Source: Bifidobacterium breve
Lineage (GTDB): Bacteria; Actinomycetota; Actinomycetes; Nanopelagicales; Nanopelagicaceae
Length of the DNA: 64,000 bases
Assembly: GCA_945876865.1 (NCBI GenBank)
Contig: CAMCPZ010000001.1
Span: 1-64,000, forward strand
Direction of reading: 5' to 3'
How positions within the stretch are numbered: the first letter of the stretch is position 1; each line of letters begins with the position of its first letter. The notes beneath the pieces were generated by a model. It was given only the letters and a program-made list of their open reading frames with translations. It was not told the origin of the DNA and did not search any database. The position numbers were made by a program, and so were the translations under genes. This document shows positions 62,477 through 64,000 of the stretch, one piece after another.

Positions 62477-64000
62477 TCTAAATACGCCACACAATCGCCC
62501 AATCACTCTTGCGCTACTTGCAATGGGTGGAGAAGGTGGTGGAGTTTTAGCTGACTGGGCTATCGATATGGCCGAGCACAATGGTTTCTTTGCGCAGACA
62601 ACTTCAGTTCCAGGAGTTGCGCAACGAACTGGAACAACTGTTTATTACCTAGAGTTTTTTCCAGATGATGGCGCCGGGAAACCAGGAGTGCACGAACCAG
62701 TTCTAAGCACAATGGCAACACCAGGTGAAGTAGATATCGTCGTTGCTTCTGAATTAATGGAAGCTGGTCGCGCAATCTTTAGAGGTTTCGTAACTTCTGA
62801 TGTAACAACTTTCATTACATCCACCCATCGCGTTTACTCAATGACCGAACGAACATCGATGGGCGATGGCCGCGTTGATTCTGAAGAAATTATTAAATCT
62901 GCCAAGGCTGCAGCTAAGAAATTTATAGCTGCAGATTTTGCAAAGGTTGCAGAGGAATCCAGCAGCGTTATTTCAGCGGCGCTCTTTGGTGCAATTGCAG
63001 GCAGTGGCGCACTTCCATTTACCAAAGAACAATTCGCAGCAGCGATTGAGCGCGGCGGAGTTGGCGTAAAAACATCGATGGCAGCATTTGATAAAAGTTA
63101 TGAAATTGCAAAGCAGATCGTGACTGATCTAGATAAACCAGCAAGTTCTGGCGTCCCAATCCAAATTGGTAAGCGTCCGGTAGAGCCAGGTGAAATTAGC
63201 GCAGAGCAAGAGTTAGCAATTATTAAAGACCCAGCATCAGTTGTCGGTTCAAAGTTAAAGTCACAAGCCGCACAAGTTAAATCTGATTTTCCAGAACCAG
63301 CTCGCGTAATGGCGATCAATGGCGTGAAGCGAACAGCCGATTATCAGAGCGTTGCTTATGCTGATAAATACTTGGCAAGGTTGGCAAAGATTAGAGAAAT
63401 CGAAGCTCAGTTTGGCAATGGCACTGCCCAATTATTAAATGAGACCGCACGCTACACCGCGCTCTGGATGACATATGAAGACACTATTCGCGTTGCAGAT
63501 TTAAAGACTCGACGCTCTCGCTTCCAAAGAGTCAGTGCTGAAGCAAAAATCGGTGCCGAACAGATTATGGAAGTCCGCGAATATTTGCATCCAATGTCTG
63601 AGGAAATTGCAGACACACTTCCAACCCCAATTGGTAAGTGGATTCTGCGCACCAAGCCAGTAACAAAGACAATTGAGAAGATTAGCGAGAATGGCATTAT
63701 TTTAAATACTGCTTCAGTCAGTGGTTACATACTTCTCTATTTTGTTGCCCGCCTAAAGCCAATTCGTCCAAGGTCGCTGCGCTACAACCTTGAACAAGAG
63801 CGTATTGAAAATTGGCTTGCTAAGATTTCAGAAGTAGCGCCAAAGAATTATCAACTAGCTTGCGAAATCGCTGAATGTGCAAATGTAATTAAGGGTTACG
63901 GCGATACTCATCGCAATGGATGGCGCAACTTCACTGCGATTATGGCCGAGGTCGATAAAGTTTCAGATAATTCAGATGCCGCTTCCCGCATCAAAGAGCT
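62469..64000 (+). CDS. iorB: Indolepyruvate oxidoreductase beta-type subunit with C-terminal extension; 3'-truncated by window edge
   Basis: ATG at 62469 overlaps the iorA stop; open to window end: MPNLNTPHNRPITLALLAMGGEGGGVLADWAIDMAEHNGFFAQTTSVPGVAQRTGTTVYYLEF...; absent from the ORF track because no stop lies in the window. Confidence 0.9.
   Translation, partial: MPNLNTPHNRPITLALLAMGGEGGGVLADWAIDMAEHNGFFAQTTSVPGVAQRTGTTVYYLEFFPDDGAGKPGVHEPVLSTMATPGEVDIVVASELMEAGRAIFRGFVTSDVTTFITSTHRVYSMTERTSMGDGRVDSEEIIKSAKAAAKKFIAADFAKVAEESSSVISAALFGAIAGSGALPFTKEQFAAAIERGGVGVKTSMAAFDKSYEIAKQIVTDLDKPASSGVPIQIGKRPVEPGEISAEQELAIIKDPASVVGSKLKSQAAQVKSDFPEPARVMAINGVKRTADYQSVAYADKYLARLAKIREIEAQFGNGTAQLLNETARYTALWMTYEDTIRVADLKTRRSRFQRVSAEAKIGAEQIMEVREYLHPMSEEIADTLPTPIGKWILRTKPVTKTIEKISENGIILNTASVSGYILLYFVARLKPIRPRSLRYNLEQERIENWLAKISEVAPKNYQLACEIAECANVIKGYGDTHRNGWRNFTAIMAEVDKVSDNSDAASRIKE

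Overview
The window is an actinobacterial chromosome segment of moderate-to-low GC and very high coding density. Gene content and order resemble the freshwater Nanopelagicales/acI type; that lineage is an inference and was not tested. It spans the replication origin: trxB-trxA-cwlM-aminotransferase > < parB-parA-rsmG-jag-yidC-yidD-rnpA-rpmH | oriC/dnaA | dnaN-recF-DUF721(dciA)-gyrB-gyrA-tRNA-Ile-tRNA-Ala. After this come a housekeeping block (ppiase, rhomboid, Fe-S oxidoreductase, dnaK-grpE-dnaJ-hspR, pyrE, dedA, hppA, topA, MFS-tmk fusion, holB, murT-gatD, DEAD helicase, LCP, HtrA) and, from about 46 kb, an accessory catabolic region. That region holds two aldo/keto reductases (one fused to a Rid domain), a class V PLP enzyme, a cupin, OsmC, prpBCD, a PaaX-type regulator, a thioesterase, two divergent FAD oxidoreductases, a cyclase and iorAB. 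The final iorB-like CDS runs off the window and is missing from the ORF track. The most interesting signal is a shared near-palindrome (TTGACGGTCGTCAA-like) in three separate intergenic regions: upstream of prpB, centred between the divergent FAD oxidoreductases, and between the divergent cyclase and iorA. It suggests an undescribed regulon linking 2-oxoacid oxidation, the FAD enzymes and the methylcitrate cycle. Other notable items are parS sites embedded in the first codons of both parA and rsmG, a HAIR operator upstream of dnaK, DnaA boxes on both sides of dnaA, a degenerate CwlM amidase, and near-universal overlap of convergent gene ends. No CRISPR array, phage or IS element was seen.
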